NCBI GenBank assembly: GCA_027924585.1
Contig: BSBM01000179.1
Location: forward strand, 10,412,501 to 10,476,500
Length of the DNA stretch: 64,000 nucleotides
Direction: 5' to 3'
Origin: Larix kaempferi
Lineage: Eukaryota; Streptophyta; Pinopsida; Pinales; Pinaceae
The position numbers and the translations under genes were made by a program. The notes under the pieces are model-generated. The model did no database searches and was not told where the DNA came from. It saw nothing but the letters and a program-made list of their open reading frames with translations. Shown piece after piece: positions 12,283 through 24,536 of this stretch. Positions within the stretch are counted from its first letter, which is position 1. Each line of letters opens with the position of its first letter.

Positions 12283-15200
12283 TCTCTAAACTTAATACAT
12301 ATGTATTAATCCATAATCCTTGCAAGTGATTGCATATCGCATGATTGATAAAAGACCACAACAAATTGTGTGGTTCCTTAAGATTGCTTAAGGGAATGAT
12401 TGAGCAAGGTGAGCTATACTTATACAAAAGTAATAGAATAAATATATGGACGTAGGTTATATCTTCCTCGATTATCATGCTTAATGAATTAATGAAACCC
12501 TCGTACTAATTAGTAAGTGAGTAGGAATATTTAACTCAAGAGAGGTTTGTCATATGTCCTAAGTATGTAGCTCTTGAAGGGATATATGCTTATTATTGTT
12601 TTGATATTTTAATATTTTAGAACTAGAACTACTTGTAATTCAAATTAAATGTATTGTTAATGTAGTGTTAAGGGAGATTATATCCTCTTACAGATGCTTG
12701 ATGTTGATGGTCTTGGGAAATATTGGTACGACATAAAAGAAAACTGCGTCAAATATGATGTAGATGCATATTGATTAAAATATATTATTTCCCTTTTTAT
12801 CTTACGAGGAAAAAAATCATGTGGTTTATAATGCATATAGAATACACATAATCAAAACAAGTGGAAGATATATGATGATTTTTTTTTAAATCTTGGTCTA
12901 AAGGAGCTGCAAGAAGTCTATACTAAATGTTTTAGTGAAATGGTGTTATAAGATAATTGTTTGTAAAATGGTGCATTAAAGCAATTGTCTATGTTTTCCC
13001 ATACTTGTAAAGGATTTATAAGGTGCTTTCATGAAAGTTATAACTTTTAAGTTAACAGGTATAGGAAGTAAATTCCCCTTAATAAAATTGACTTTTGTGA
13101 TGAGCCCTTGATTCACCTAATTTTGAAAAAGAGGGTTGTAGGATTTTTTTTTTTCGTATAATTATGTGTCATGGTTTTATTGATGATTTATGGTTCATGT
13201 TGGTGCATTTATTTTGTTTTTTTCTAGACAAAAACATAGAAGGAAATTAATTTAAAGAACATATTTGGCATAAGAAAATGGATAAAACAATTGACAACAA
13301 TTAATGTAAAACTCTCTATAGTATTGTTTATCATTTATGAAAAGATAGAAAAAAACCACTATGAAGTGTTGAAAGTCAAACAATTTGGCTTTTTATTACA
13401 CTTTGGAATTTGTACTTTGAGTCATTTGATATGGCCTAAAATTGATTAGAGAGATCAGATATGTTTTCTCTTTTTACTTCTTCGGATTAAGATGTTGAGC
13501 ATCAAAAGCTTGTTCAAACTTCTATACACTTTAATTAACACTGCACCCATATCAACCATTAAGATAATCAAAACTTTGCTATGTCATGTATGCACATCAT
13601 ACACAAAAACATTGATCTAATTCAAACTCATAACATGTTGTTAAATGATTAATGTAACTTCAACATCAACATTCTAAACCCGTTTAATTCTTCAACATAA
13701 TCCATTATTTAGATTAACTTTTGTCAAAAATGAACAAGAACGCATCTAACATCATATATCTATGAATCAAACAAAGAATTTTGAGGAAGGAACTAAGGAG
13801 ACATACAATGGATTTGATTAATACACTAAGGAGATAAAAGGTAATTTGGAGGATGAAGATAAGTTTGAGAATAAAGACAAAATTATTAGACCTTGGGAAG
13901 AGTTGAAATTCAAGAGGAACAAATTTGGCTTATGATATGAAAATAATAAGTGTAACTTCTTTCATATTCCTCATTACTCCATACTAGTTATAGTTGTGAG
14001 TGCAAAATTTCTTTGTGATTATTTGTAGCATCATACCATGGATGATGGTAAGAGGGAACTTGATGATAATATTGTATGAAAATGATGCAGTTGATGATGA
14101 TGATAATGAAAATGTAGGTGACGAGATAAGTTGGATGAATTGCTTGAAATGAAGGATCATGACATGAGGAACAAGAAGATAATGATTATGTTGCAATTGA
14201 TGTTGATGAGGATGATTCATTTGGTGTTGTTATGTTGGATGGCATACATGAGAAGTGCCAACCTTTTCATCAAGTTGCTCATATTGTATTGCATTATTTT
14301 GTTCTTGCTCCATATCTAGTTTATGTGGGAAGATGAATCACCTTTAAAAAATGTGTTTGAAGAAAACAAAGACTCAAAGAAAACAGGTAAGTGTTGGATA
14401 ATTAGGTACTTCGCATGAGACTTTGGGAGCCAAGATGTTGGAGTAGTCTTATTGTGAAGTTCATACATAAGTACAAGAATGTTTGATCATAGAGGTATGT
14501 GTAGTAGGTGGACTTCAATGCTTTTATTTAGGAATTGATGATTCGGGTTATGAATAAGGACCACTTGATGTAGTATTTTAGGTTGAATATTAAGTCTCCA
14601 AACTCTACTCAAATACAATGATCACCCTTTTCCATTTTTAGGGGAGGGTATATTGACATTGTTGATTCATAGGTCCAAGGACTTCTCACCTTTTAGTTGA
14701 AAAGTGAGAAGACATTGATGATGGTTATCAGACTTCACGTTGTTGATTTATAGGTCCCATGACTTCTAATATTTCAATTGACAGGGGGAATATATTGATG
14801 ATTATTGTCATACTTCAAGTTTCAATTTTTACTTAGTAATTTTGAGGACAACAATTTCTTCATGATTTTGGTATTTAACGATTTTGATCGACTAAAGATT
14901 GTTTCTAAACATGATGATGGATTGAAAATGGATTTATGATTTGATGAAGTTGATATATATAACTCACATAAATTTTTGGATTGGTTAGTTTGACCTTTAG
15001 CATTTAATATTTTCTAGGATTTTCAGGATTTTGATGATATTTTGATGGAATTTTAGGATATTAGTATGGATGGGTGTTGTACCACTTTTTGGCATTTGAG
15101 GAATCAATCACTTTCATATTTATGATTTGAATGATTGTTCAAATGACAATTTGATTGATGATTTGGTTTTAGAATATGGAGCAATACTAACAATTCACCT

Positions 15201-16023
15201 AGTTTATTTCTAAGCATATTTTTTGGCACAATTATGATTCACTTATTGTTAAATCATTCATATTTTTTTATACACAAGGTTTTTTGCAGGATACAAGATT
15301 AGGATGTTGATCGACACTTTTTGTGTCAATTGTATTATTGATATTTTTTTGTGTACTTTTATGAACATATTTGTTCACTTGATAGTCTTGAGAATTTATA
15401 GGGATTGTGTTTGGACCTTGCACAAGAGAGATTATTCTTGTTCTTTACTAGCATACTGGATTGCTATGAATTTTCAATATTTGGGATGTGTTGGATTTGT
15501 GGTTAAATCACTTCTCATTAGGTATTCTCGCATCATTTGAGGGTTCACATTAGTGAAAACTTACAAGCTATCTAACTCTTCTATTATGTAGTTACTTTTT
15601 CTAGATTTAGGTTTTAGCATCTACTTTTTGTCATTTTACAAGTGGAACTTCATTTTCACCCATGAGGTTTTGGACCATGACTATGATATTGAACGCACAT
15701 ATATGTTATCATCATTTGCACTAGTCTTTGTTTCTTAGTTGGTTCTCTTATATGGACTTACACTTAATGGAGAGATTGATAGCAATATTGTTCTTAATCA
15801 TTAAGTCCTAATACTACCTTATGATTACTTGGGATGTAATCATTATCGTAAGTTACATATGGTTAGAGGAAGATTATATTGTATTATCTTATAAATTATA
15901 TATTAAATGTTGAATAATGATTTTTCCTTGCTATGTTTTTACATATTCTTTGTCTTCCTATTCTTCATTTGATCTTTCCTTTTGTTGAAAAACATAATTA
16001 AACATAATTCACAAGTGCTAGGT
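12283..16023. other. Gene-free, decayed retroelement interior or intergenic DNA
   Basis: AT-rich with scattered stops in all frames. Near 14,640-14,800 two related blocks repeat the theme AGGTCC followed by a GACTTCT motif, each with a short purine run, and may be old LTR-edge sequence. No gag or pol motif could be found. Confidence 0.4.
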
Positions 16024-16546
16024 GTTTATACTTAATTATAATATATACATATATGCAAATCCTTATCAAAAGAATGATACATATTAACTAATCTAACATA
16101 TAAATAATTAAAATAAAAGTAAATTATAAATTTAAAATATTTAAATGTTTATACTTAACTATAATATATATATATTACATATATGCAAATCCTCATCAAA
16201 AGAATGATACATATTAACTAATCTAACATATAAATAAATAATTAAAATAAAAATAAATTTAAAATTTAAAATATTTAACTGTTTATACTTAACTATAATA
16301 TATATATTGCACATATGCAAATCCTCATCAAATGAATGATACATATTAACAAATCTAACATATAAATAATTAAAAATAATTAAAATAAAAGTAAATTATA
16401 AATTTAAAATATTTAAGTGTTTATACTTAACTATAATATATATATTGCATATATGCAAATCCTCATCAAAAGAATGATACATATTAACTAATCTAATATA
16501 TAAATAAATAAAGTAAAAGTAAATTATAAATTTAAAATATTTAAAT
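16024..16546. repeat. Four-copy AT-rich tandem repeat, about 123-138 bp per unit
   Basis: Units start at GTTTATACTTAA: 16024-16146, 16147-16280, 16281-16418 and 16419-16546. All share ATATGCAAATCCTCATCAAA (first unit with one change) and ATGATACATATTAAC. Length differences come from TAAATA and AATTAAAA stutters. The units encode nothing. Confidence 0.95.
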
Positions 16547-17817
16547 AAAATTAAGTATTATTTTTTATATAGCTTAAAAATGTTTAATCAATTTTTTTAT
16601 TAATTATAATTAGTGATTATATTATTAAAATAAAATGATATTATTAAATTATAAATTATAGATTTATTTTAAATTAAGATTCAAATTGTTGAGATGTAAT
16701 TTTTTTAATTTTAAGCTTAAAAATTTGATTTATTTGTTTAAGTTTTAATTTTTTATTTTATAAATAGATATATAAATTTTAATTATTATCTCTAATTTAT
16801 TTTTTATTTTAAAGTATAATACTTAATTTTTCGAACTGAAATAAAAAACTAGCATAGATTCGTCTTAAACTCGTATCTATTAAGCACCGAGAGGGATCCA
16901 ATTTCTTGAGGTGTATTTCTTTTTTTAAATTTAAATTCAAGAAATTTGACCCGAGTTTAAGTTTTAAGTTTTTATTTTATAAACAAACATCTATTTTTTA
17001 ATTACTTTTCATATTTTATGAACCAACATGGAACTTTTTTAAATACTTTCCATAATTTTTTTTATTTTATGAGTCAACATGAAGTTTTTTAATTAAAAAA
17101 ATTACTTTTTACATTTTATTAGATGTAATGCTACATGTAACACTACATACACGTTACAACATCTCCCCATATTAGATGTAGAGCACCTCTTTCACGGTGT
17201 ACAATTAATATTATAATTAATAATTAAAAAATATTTACAAATATATTATTAATTTTTTATTTTTTTTTAAATAACCAATTTTAATCGCCTAAAAATAGCT
17301 TGTTTGCTTCCCAAATAAGCTAACGACGAAGAACTGGAAAGAACGAAGAGCTTCCCATATAAACTTCAGGCTTCGAACAAATATTGCTTTCACAAGTGGA
17401 ATTAGTTCTACCTAACCACTTCAAATTCTCATGTACAATGAAATTTCAACAGTACAGATCCAAGATCTTTAAGTCTACATTGAAAATTCTAAATATTCTA
17501 CGTATAAAATGGCGTCCTTTGTATGTCACACCTCTGCATATAGGATTGACAGCTTATAATACATTTCAGGTCTCCTTGCGTACCTCTTTCATACGTGAAT
17601 ATCCCACCATCAACTTCTTAGATCTTCTTTCCTGATTGATATTAAACCTTCAGTACTATTTGTATATATTCATTGCCTTTCTTGGCAAATCTGGCCTCGC
17701 TCTACCTGTTCAATCATATGAATTTGATTTAAAATGGCAGGATTGATTCACTGCTACTGCCACTGATCAGTGGAATGCTTGTGTTGTGACAACTGGTCGT
17801 GTATTACATCAATTGCA
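16547..17817. other. AT-rich flank downstream of the MYB gene
   Basis: No coding frame is supported. The segment ACATCTCCCCATATTAGATG with GTAGAGCACCTCTTT at about 17,159-17,195 has a diverged partner at about 20,505-20,550, suggesting ends of a small repeat family on both sides of the MYB gene. The last 150 bases before 17,818 are the 3' flank and UTR of that gene. Confidence 0.4.
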
Positions 17818-19186
17818 TCAGCTTTCTCCATTCTTTCTCTCGTCATATCTCCACCCCTCCAACATGGAGGGAATCAACAGTCCACAGCCAGAAGCAGCAG
17901 GATTTGAAACCATGGTAATTCTATCTACGCTCGAAGGTTTGTTTGAAGCGGGGGCCGAAGTAGACGGCAAGCTGATACACAAATTGAGATTCAGGTCGGA
18001 ATGCTCTTCCGGATTCAAAACTGCCGGCTCGATAGGCGAGCTTTCCGATCGGTCGTATCGAAAGAAGTCTGCTATCTCCGGCGTTGTAGGGTTCTGAAAC
18101 ACCGGAATTTCGTGGTCAGGAACAGACTCTGCCAGCTCTGCCAGCCCTGTGTTGTTGCTGTTGTAGGGCTGGCAGAGAGGAAGATGGGACTGGGGATCGA
18201 TTCCCTCGCTCAGCAATTTTCTCTTGATGTGGGTGTTCCAGTAGTTCTTTATCTCGTTGTCCGTTCGCCCAGGCAATCTTGCTGCAATAAGAGACCACCT
18301 GCACAGTTTCACAGTCTGAGTTGATTAATATTTTCACTATCCATAATTGAAATTTCAGAATTAAGATTTTTATGACAGTTTACTCAGTTCATAAAGATAA
18401 TTTTAAGTGTATAAACATTGGTGAATCTTACCAATTCTTAAAATGTCAACTATAAAATAATTGGCGATATTTTTCTAAAATTATCTCAATTTCTAAGGAT
18501 TTTAAGGATTTTATATAGTTTATATAATAATTGGGCTATTTTCAAAGTGAAAAAAGTTTACCCAACTTTGATGGGCGAAACATGGAAAAAAAGCCCATGT
18601 CCAAATTTAGCCCCTAAAAAGCCCATGTCCAAATTTAGCCCCTAAAAGTATCCTCGAACCAGACTCCATAAACAAGCCAAAAAAGTTTACCCAACTTTGA
18701 TGGGAACTTTGATGGGCGAAACATGGAAAAATAGCCCAGAGCTATATTTAGCCCCTAAAAGTATCCGGAACCCGACTCCATATAAAGAAGAGAAATCATT
18801 GAAGCAAGAGAGGCAATGAAATGATATACCTGTTCCCCACGGAGGAGTGGAGTTTGATGATGAGCTCGTCTTCTTCTTCTGTGAAACTTCCACGCTTGAG
18901 ATCGGGACGCAGGTAGTTTATCCATCGGAGGCGGCAGCTCTTTCCGCATCTCAGCAGCCCTGTAATATAAAAATGAAGAAAACGTTATATATAATGTCTT
19001 AAATCAATTTACGAGCAGCAGCCATTGGAGAAAGCAGAGGTTTGGCAAGAAACCTGCGGCCTTAGGAAGGGAACGCCAGCCACCTTCGCCATGGGCTCGA
19101 ATGTGAGCGATGAGACGGAGGTCTTCTTCTTTAGTCCAGGCCCCTTTGTTGGTATGAGCCTTCTCGCAGCAGGGAGGTCTCCCCAT
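17818..19186 (-). CDS. R2R3-MYB transcription repressor, subgroup 4 type
   Basis: Nuclear DNA-binding regulator; relatives such as Arabidopsis MYB4 repress phenylpropanoid and lignin genes. There are three exons: 19054-19186, 18830-18959 and 17818-18298. Their lengths are 133, 130 and 481 nt; the first two equal the canonical R2R3-MYB exon lengths. All junctions are GT-AG and the product is 247 residues. It starts [21 protein letters not shown]2 spans about residues 14-64 and R3 about 67-115, with Phe replacing the first R3 Trp as usual. After R3 come a C1-like motif [14 protein letters not shown] (117-130) and an EAR repression motif [12 protein letters not shown] (189-200). Odd points: the bHLH-contact signature reads KLHSSVGNR where relatives have KLHSLLGN, and C1 has Leu where Arg is usual. 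No premature stops. The target pathway is inferred from the subgroup. The ATG is fixed by the conserved MGRPPCC start. Confidence 0.95.
18299..18829 (-). repeat. MYB intron 2 with an internal duplication
   Basis: This 531-bp intron carries two copies of a roughly 125-bp block, starting AAAAGTTTACCCAACTTTGA near 18,552 and again near 18,681. Copy one contains a further 27-bp duplication around GCCCATGTCCAAATTTAGCC; copy two contains a 12-bp duplication of AACTTTGATGGG. Intron 1 (18960-19053, 94 bp) is unremarkable. The splice sites are not affected. Confidence 0.9.
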
Positions 19187-19329
19187 CTTTCGCAGAAGGA
19201 CAGAAACCGGATTAGGGTTAGGGATACAGAAGAACGACGGTGCAAGAATTAGGGTTAGGACGGTTCAAGGATTAGGGTTAGGGTTGGGAATGAAAAAAGG
19301 TAAGGTAAGCTCGTGGATATATATTATAA
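19187..19329 (-). promoter_or_regulatory. MYB core promoter and 5' UTR with telo-box cluster
   Basis: On the minus strand a TATA box (TTATAATATATATCC) lies at 19315-19329, about 130 bp upstream of the ATG, which would start transcription near 19,285. Between it and the ATG are three telomere-like CCCTAACCCTAA tracts (19212-19223, 19249-19259, 19272-19285), the telo-box type often found near plant transcription starts. The start site itself is inferred. Confidence 0.6.
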
Positions 19330-22102
19330 GATAAAGAGCTGGAGAGCAGGTATATGATTTCATTGATTTTGTCTTGCTATGTTAAAGTAGACGTTGATGT
19401 ATTTCATAAAATTTTCATGTTCATGTCTGTTAATTATAATATTAGTTAATATAATCTAAATGTAGTTCTTTTTGTTTTTGTTTTTTCAATTTAAAAGTTG
19501 ATTCGATATATTACAAAATAAAGTTAGGTGAAACTTAAGCTTACGTGGAGGCATTGCATTTACATACTAAAACATTGCTGGAATGAATATTTTTAAAAGT
19601 TTGTTCTGTGTTTATGTTATTGCTTGTGGCCAAGGTTGTCACTGTCCGAGTAGGTAGAGAAATAGGAAAGTAAAGCCCCACTCACACCCACTGCATTATT
19701 CAAGTAGAAGCTTCCATTCCATTTTCCCATGTGGCTTGAGATAATCACTTGTGAGTGGTGTTGTGGTCAACTTCAATGAACATTTTCACACCCACTTTTT
19801 TTTTATTAATGATAAAAAGTGATCTGGTAGTTTGGTAATGTAATGATTATTGACTGTCTTGTGTCATTGGTTGGTGACTAGGTAAAATTATTTATTAATT
19901 TTATAATATATTTGATATTTACAATATCAATAGTACTATAGTAGACATTTTAAAACTCTTGGGAGAATAAAGGTCCTATCACATCGAAGTAAGTAAAAAC
20001 AACAATGATATGATTTGAGAAACTTTAATCAAGTTTAAAAATGGAACCATATAATTATGTTGTATGGGGGAGAAAATAACACTAATATAAAACTCTAGTC
20101 TAGCATGGATTTTTATATGGATACTTCCAAGTAGGTAATGCCAGGTGGTAACATCCCTTTTAAGGATCATCACTAGGAACTTTAACTAGATTGCCAACAG
20201 AGCCAAGGTGCACCGTGGTTGGTCGGTCCAGCTTATTTGCACTGTTAGGGCCGTCACATTAGCTTTCTTAAGTTTGTGTCTTTTTTTTAATGTGAAGAAG
20301 CAATGCAACATCATTTTTATATATTTTGGGAGGATTGCCACATAATGTTTATAACATATTTTTGGTAGAAGTGGGTATTTTGGTAGAAGTGGGTGGTTTA
20401 GTAGTAGATTAAAACATTCTATATTGATATGAAAACTAATTAGGAAGATGTTTATAATTAGTATAGATTTATTATATATTTTAGTAGAAGTGGGTAGTTT
20501 AGTAATAGATTAACATCTCCTCCATATTAGGTTGTAGAGCACCTTATTCCTTTTGGTGTAATGAATGTTAGGTTAACTAAATAATAAAGGTGACAATGGA
20601 GATCCATAGATGAGAATGGTTGGTTAATTTTTCTTGTTGGGCACATAACAATTAGAGAATTTTAAGCATCAAGCATTGCTTCTACGAAGTGATGGGAAGT
20701 GATTCATGGTGGCCTCAACATATCCTCAAAGTGGTAGCATCCATTTCCCATTTGGCATTAAGTCGATTGTGTTAGACTTAGTAATTTCTATGAGCAAGTT
20801 CACACAACTTGATACTATGTTGCGATAAACTCCCCACTAACCAAATGTGTCCTCTTACCAAACATCTTGTCTTAGTAAATAGGTCATCTTACCAGTGATA
20901 ATGTCTTAATAAATAACCTCTAGGACCATCTCAACACCTAGCTACATTGCTAATGGCTATAGGTATGAAGCTAAGCAAAGAAGGGCAACAAATCCCACTC
21001 CAAGCACTGTGTTGCCAAACCAACAAGATTGGCAGTTATTGCATCAAGGAATTTGTTGCAAATGGTATGGCTTCTATCAATGCACAATTCTAATTCTAAG
21101 GCTATTACAGTGAGCTGAGAGGTGAATCTTACTCAAGTACAACATGGCTCTGAAAAAACTCCTTTATTCATGCACTGTTCTTTCCTTTATTTGTGCAACT
21201 AATTGAGGACATGGAACAACTTATTAAATATATATGGCTCAAATTTTGTTCACCAAATAAGGGTAGTAGGAGGAGGTAATGCATCGTATATTAAGGGAAA
21301 ATATAATAGGTTTTGTTTTTTTAATATTTATAACAATATTGTTTTATATTCAAAACCCACAAAAAAACTATGTTAGGTCACCATTTTCTTAGAAAACAAA
21401 AAAAAATTGTATATCTATCTGAATACTATGCATGTGTTGTTGTGATGATCTTGTTAACTAAGCTTAGGTTTAGATTTAGTTTTATAGATATCGCATAAGT
21501 TACAAGAAAGTAGAGGTGTTAAATACACTTCCTAAACTAATCAAAGGGAGAAAAATGAGCATATATTTAAATAAACAAAGTTGTGGTAATGAGAAACATA
21601 ACATTAGACAATGAACCCTTCCAAGAAAAAAAAAACTCATACTTAAATGTATTAATGAGAAACTAATGAATCATTACAATACATTAATGAGTCTCTCAAC
21701 TCTCAACATAAGTGAACTAAGAAGTAGAAGCATTATGGAGAAATTTTGGCAACATAATAATGAATTAAAAACTCTCACACACATTTTCATCCAACCGTGG
21801 CACTCAATAAATAGGCATAGAAAAACCATAAGTCATCTATGGTTTTCTAATTCTACATATTGAAAACCGCCAACAATTAATTGGTTAATTGTTGCTACTT
21901 AGCATTCATTACCTACTAGTGATATGCATTTATTATCTTCAACTGGTTAGCATTTTTTCACTGCCACTTCTCAATATTTATTCCCTACTACAACTCAACA
22001 ATAATTATGCTCTTTGATACAAGATTGCAAGGTGTGTGGCACACCTATCCCAACATTTTCCCACTTTGTCACATACCTTGCCACAATACAAGGGAAAGTG
22101 CA
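19330..22102. other. Gene-free AT-rich region upstream of MYB
   Basis: No supported coding sequence. Between 20,365 and 20,500 the motif TTTTGGTAGAAGTGGGT or a close variant appears three times. The segment at about 20,505-20,550 is a diverged partner of sequence near 17,160. From about 21,660 the sequence may grade into the copia relic that follows. Confidence 0.4.
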
Positions 22103-22790
22103 TCAAATAATGAAATAATTACTAGGGGACATAAGGTCCATAGACTCACAAATCCAATTGAATTTACCTATCCTCACTGGTTTTTTCAACTCATCTATAA
22201 TATGTTGCAAAGTGTGAATGTTTTCTAGTATCCACTTTCCATCGTGTACCATGTACCGAATGAAATGGTATTGAATGTCAATCAAATTTGTCTTTGCAAG
22301 AATGGTAGAATTATTATCTAGGGAAATGGAACTCTTACTATTGCACTAAACTATAATATATCTCTAACTTAGATGTACATCTAAGCATAATTTCATAATC
22401 CAAATGACCTTCTTACAGTGATGAGTAGCTAGCTGACATATATTATTCCTCTATAGTGTACAAAGAGAACATACCATGTTTATTTCTCATCCAACTCACT
22501 ACTCCACCAAATAGTAGAATTGCATATTCAAATGTGATCTCCTTTTATCTACATCCCCTACCCAATCATAATCCACATAACCATGTATGTCCATTGAGTG
22601 TGGGTTTCATGAAACATTATTATGATAACAAATGGAATACTCAAAAGTACCTTGCAAATACTTAAACACCCTCTTCACAATATCCCAATGTACACCTATA
22701 GGGTTATCTATGAATCAACTCAAAACTTCCATTGCTTGGGCAATGTTTGATCTAATACAAACCGTAGCATATATAAAACTACCAACTATA
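22103..22790 (-). pseudogene. Ty1/copia RNase H relic
   Basis: Read on the minus strand from about 22,790, this matches the end of a copia polyprotein. IRSNIAQAMEVLS with GVHWDIVKRVFKYLQGT corresponds to the linker before RNase H. A decayed STLNGHTWLCGL region corresponds to the RNase H start. IDIQYHFIRYMVHDGKWILE with a terminal KKPVRIG corresponds to the usual end of copia pol. Many stops and frame shifts are present, and no LTRs can be paired with it. Confidence 0.75.
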
Positions 22791-22800
22791 GTAGCTTAAG

Positions 22801-22915
22801 TGTAATGTCCCTAGTTTTGACCCTTGACATATGATATGTAAAAGATGTAATATCACTAATGATTGTAAGGAACATGGTGAGGAGCTTAAGGCCAAGGCTC
22901 TACCATGGATATCCA
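22801..22915 (+). repeat. LTR-like start fragment
   Basis: TGTAATGTCCCTAGTTTTGA begins a segment with a diverged, oppositely oriented relative at 46,190-46,304 (TGTAATACCCCATTTTGACC). Both contain AAGGCCAAGG about 90 bp in. Probably an LTR-derived fragment; its right edge is unclear. Confidence 0.4.
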
Positions 22916-23878
22916 TATATATATATATATAATTTATAAAATATTTAAAAGAGATAAATGCAAAATTACTATTTTCTATATCAAAATAATAAATATATAA
23001 ATAATCTATATGCTTTGTTAAATAAAATATTTGAAAATGGGACTAAAGTCAATAAAGAAGTGTTTATAGATTTATTGGTTATTGCTAGTCTTTCATATAG
23101 TGTGTACATGCATGGTAGATTGTACAAATAGTGATAGTTTTGAGACTAGCAATGTCATGATTTTGTTTATAAATTCTTCCTTTTAAACTAATGTCTATTT
23201 ATATGTTGTTACTCAAAATTGTAAAAATATTTATAAAATTTTATTTTTAAAAGTATAAACATTTATAAAACTTTATTTTTAAAAGCATTATTTATTTATC
23301 ATATAAAATATGTGTAAACTTCATGAATAGATAGTTGGGTTGGGACGGGATTTTTGATACAATGTAATGATAAAAATTAAACTTATGTTAATGTTTCAAA
23401 ACTGTTTAAACTTATTTTAGAAATTGTTAAATAAAACGTGTATTTGTTTTATTTTTGTTAATTGAAAGTATAACTATTTCTTGTATCTTTTCATTGTGGA
23501 AAGGTTTTAATGAATATATATTCTTCAAATTGAAATTAAAATTAACTCTTCAAAATTAATCATTAATGTTAATCAAAGTTGCATCTTCTTACTATTTGTC
23601 ACAAATATTTAGCCAATAAACCTATGACATATCATTCTTATTTGCGGAACCCCTTCTCCCTATTTGCCACAAGATTTAGTTAGTAAAACTATGACACATC
23701 ATCCATGTTTGTGGGATATTAAAAAATGCTCTTTATTTCATTTCTATCTTTACTTTTTTCAATCATTAATTCACCTCCCAAGACATCTTTTGAAATAAAA
23801 TGTTGGAAACCTAATTCTACAGGATTATGGTTCCACTAAACTAATTTATAAACATTGTAAATAGTTTTAAGAAGACAA
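22916..23878. other. AT-rich, no gene recognised
   Basis: Starts with a short (AT)n run at about 22,917-22,931. Contains two roughly 40-bp related blocks near 23,225 and 23,265 (TATTTATAAAATTTTATTTT-type). No coding frame. Confidence 0.4.
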
Positions 23879-24536
23879 AGAGTCTCCCTAGGAATCCAAA
23901 GAGTTGTTGGAAGGTTCAAAACCAACAGTCATATGCAATGTATAAATAAATGATTTCTTCATTGAATAAGAAATCATAACTCCTGCCCTGTATGCGAGTC
24001 CTGGCATTCTGCCATCCTACTTGATTCAAATTTTTTCTAACGTTTTGGCTGTACATTAATTTTTTTTGTATGCTACAATATGCTAGTCTATGGTTCTTCC
24101 TACTTCTGGGTAGGCCAAGAGATTGTAATGACTCCATGTCTTATGCGGACCAAGACATCTCCTTTACAAGCCTCTTTAGCATTGATTCACTCCATTGCAT
24201 TCCTCTTTTCTGCTACGTATGTAGTGTTTTCCCACACAAAACCTAAACTCTCCCATGCTGACTTGTTTGTTGTGGTTCTCTCAATCTATCAAATATTTTA
24301 AACCTAAACCTAATCTCTCAAATCTCTAGTTTGGTTGACTGCATTTCATGCACCCTGGTGATATCGTTGGAGTTGCGAACTATTTTAATCATGGGATTGT
24401 TGGAGACATGCCTTTTCTCCATAGTGTGTCTGCGACCTGGAGTATCTACAAGAGTCTCTGTAGGAATCCAAAGAGTTGTTGGAAAATAAAAAACCAATAG
24501 TCATATGAAATGTATAAATAAACTATTTCTACCTTC
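23879..24536 (+). repeat. Direct-repeat pair interrupted by gypsy B
   Basis: A roughly 105-bp sequence at about 23,879-23,990 (AGGAATCCAAAGAGTTGTTGG, then TGTATAAATAAA) recurs from about 24,453. The second copy runs to 24,536, where gypsy B is inserted, and resumes at 37,103 (AATAAGAATCATTCAGGAG). About 460 bp without coding separates the copies. It may be a very short terminal-repeat element. Confidence 0.5.

Noticed and set aside
17786-18324. Plus-strand ORFs across MYB exon 3
   Set aside because: Antisense to the well-supported MYB exon.
19206-19290. Interstitial telomere
   Set aside because: Only three short CCCTAA tracts separated by ordinary sequence within a 5' UTR; better described as telo-boxes.
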